Assembly (NCBI GenBank): GCA_028292065.1
Contig: JAQGNC010000268.1
Location: 1 to 14,293 of the forward strand
DNA length: 14,293 nucleotides
Source of the DNA: Betaproteobacteria bacterium
Lineage (GTDB): Bacteria > Pseudomonadota > Gammaproteobacteria > Burkholderiales > SG8-41
Direction of reading: 5' to 3'
Below the pieces are notes generated by a model. That model was not told where the DNA came from, did not search any database, and saw only the letters and a program-made list of their open reading frames with translations. Position numbers and translations under genes: made by a program. Below are positions 13,817-14,293 of the stretch, one piece after another (within the stretch, counting starts at the first letter, position 1; the number at the start of each line of letters is the position of its first letter).

Positions 13817-14293
13817 CTACTCCACCGCAATCTTCGCCTTCTTCACCACCTCCGCCCACCGCGCCACGTCTCTCGTAACTCGCTCGCGGAACTCGGTGGG
13901 ACTCGATGCTCTCGCCTCGAGTCCGGCCGCAAGGAGGCGCTCCTTCATGTCTGCCGTGGAAAGCAGTTGCCCCAGGTCACGATTGAATCGCGCGATCACA
14001 GCGGGCGGTGTGGCAGCGGGTCCAAGCAGGCCATACCACCCGTCGACTTCATAGCCCGGCACTCCTGCCTCGGCGATGGTCGGCACGTCGGGCAGAGCGG
14101 TGCTGCGGCGTCTCGTGGTGACGCCGAGCGCGCGCAGCTTGCCGGCTTTGACCTGCGGGGTTCCCGAAGACACGCCGGAGAAGAAGGCCGAGACGTGGCC
14201 GCCCATCACGTCGGTCATCGCCGGGTTGCCGCCCTTGTAGTTCACCGCCACGATGTCGATGCCCGTAAGCACCTTGAAAAGCTCGCCCGCGAC
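13817..14293 (-). CDS. Bug/TctC-family tripartite tricarboxylate receptor (5' end outside window)
   Basis: The frame is open to the window edge; the last 158 codons are present. It is a periplasmic solute-binding receptor of the Bug family, which captures organic acids for tripartite tricarboxylate transporters and is greatly expanded in betaproteobacteria. Typical C-terminal-half motifs are YKGGNPAMTDVMGGHV, AGKLRALGVTT, LPDVPTIAEAGVPGYE and WYGLLGPAATPPAVI, with the usual ending EFRERVTRDVARWAEVVKKA. The N-terminal signal peptide and first lobe lie outside the window. No transporter membrane genes (tctA/tctB) are adjacent on the visible side, which is normal for orphan Bug genes. A short piece of it is mirrored by the relic at 12845-12940. 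Confidence 0.93.
   Translation of the reverse strand, partial: VAGELFKVLTGIDIVAVNYKGGNPAMTDVMGGHVSAFFSGVSSGTPQVKAGKLRALGVTTRRRSTALPDVPTIAEAGVPGYEVDGWYGLLGPAATPPAVIARFNRDLGQLLSTADMKERLLAAGLEARASSPTEFRERVTRDVARWAEVVKKAKIAVE

Overview
The window is GC-rich, densely coded bacterial DNA. The gene families point to a betaproteobacterium, probably Burkholderiales or a relative: a Bug/TctC-type periplasmic solute receptor, a second Bug fragment, a patatin-like phospholipase with a DUF3734-like tail, and a periplasmic PQQ dehydrogenase. The intergenic repeats also fit (GGGGTCAGACCCC palindromes and 'gtcattccgg'/'ttcgccctgag' repeats). No rRNA, tRNA or CRISPR array was seen. All assignments come from reading the sequence and family knowledge; no database search was run.

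Left part (1-9153), metabolic genes. In order: the 3' end of a patatin-like phospholipase (+); a periplasmic PQQ alcohol dehydrogenase with a DYD motif typical of lanthanide-dependent enzymes (-); an Asp/Glu racemase-family protein (+); an acyl-CoA-dehydrogenase-fold protein, probably a flavin monooxygenase-like member (-); a TIM-barrel amidohydrolase (+); a serine alpha/beta hydrolase of the FrsA/2,6-dihydropseudooxynicotine hydrolase type (-); and a B12-binding-domain radical SAM protein (-). Strands alternate, so these are mostly single-gene units. All three convergent gaps (730-845, 3389-3598, 5729-5815) carry palindromic repeats; the three divergent gaps do not. The gap 7019-7392 holds two more dispersed repeat families.

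Middle part (9229-11617), a probable two-gene operon. It encodes a membrane-anchored Hanks-type Ser/Thr kinase with a tandem 13-residue repeat at its N-terminus, followed 10 bp later by an exported glycine-zipper protein.

Right part (11684-14293), all on the minus strand, is an accessory 'junkyard'. Read 5'->3' it holds: a Bug receptor gene (5' end outside the window); a putative promoter; a Tse2-like ADP-ribosyltransferase-fold toxin gene broken by a single-base frameshift just before a conserved His; an intact Tsi2-like immunity gene with a GTG start; a 96-bp relic of a second Bug gene; an N-terminal fragment of a type III restriction (Res/helicase) subunit joined in frame to that relic; and a vapBC toxin-antitoxin operon with a perfect 8-bp inverted-repeat operator. 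The Tse2/Tsi2-like pair, known as a type VI secretion effector/immunity pair in Pseudomonas, sits here without any visible secretion genes and next to another toxin-antitoxin pair. This is the most unusual content of the window.
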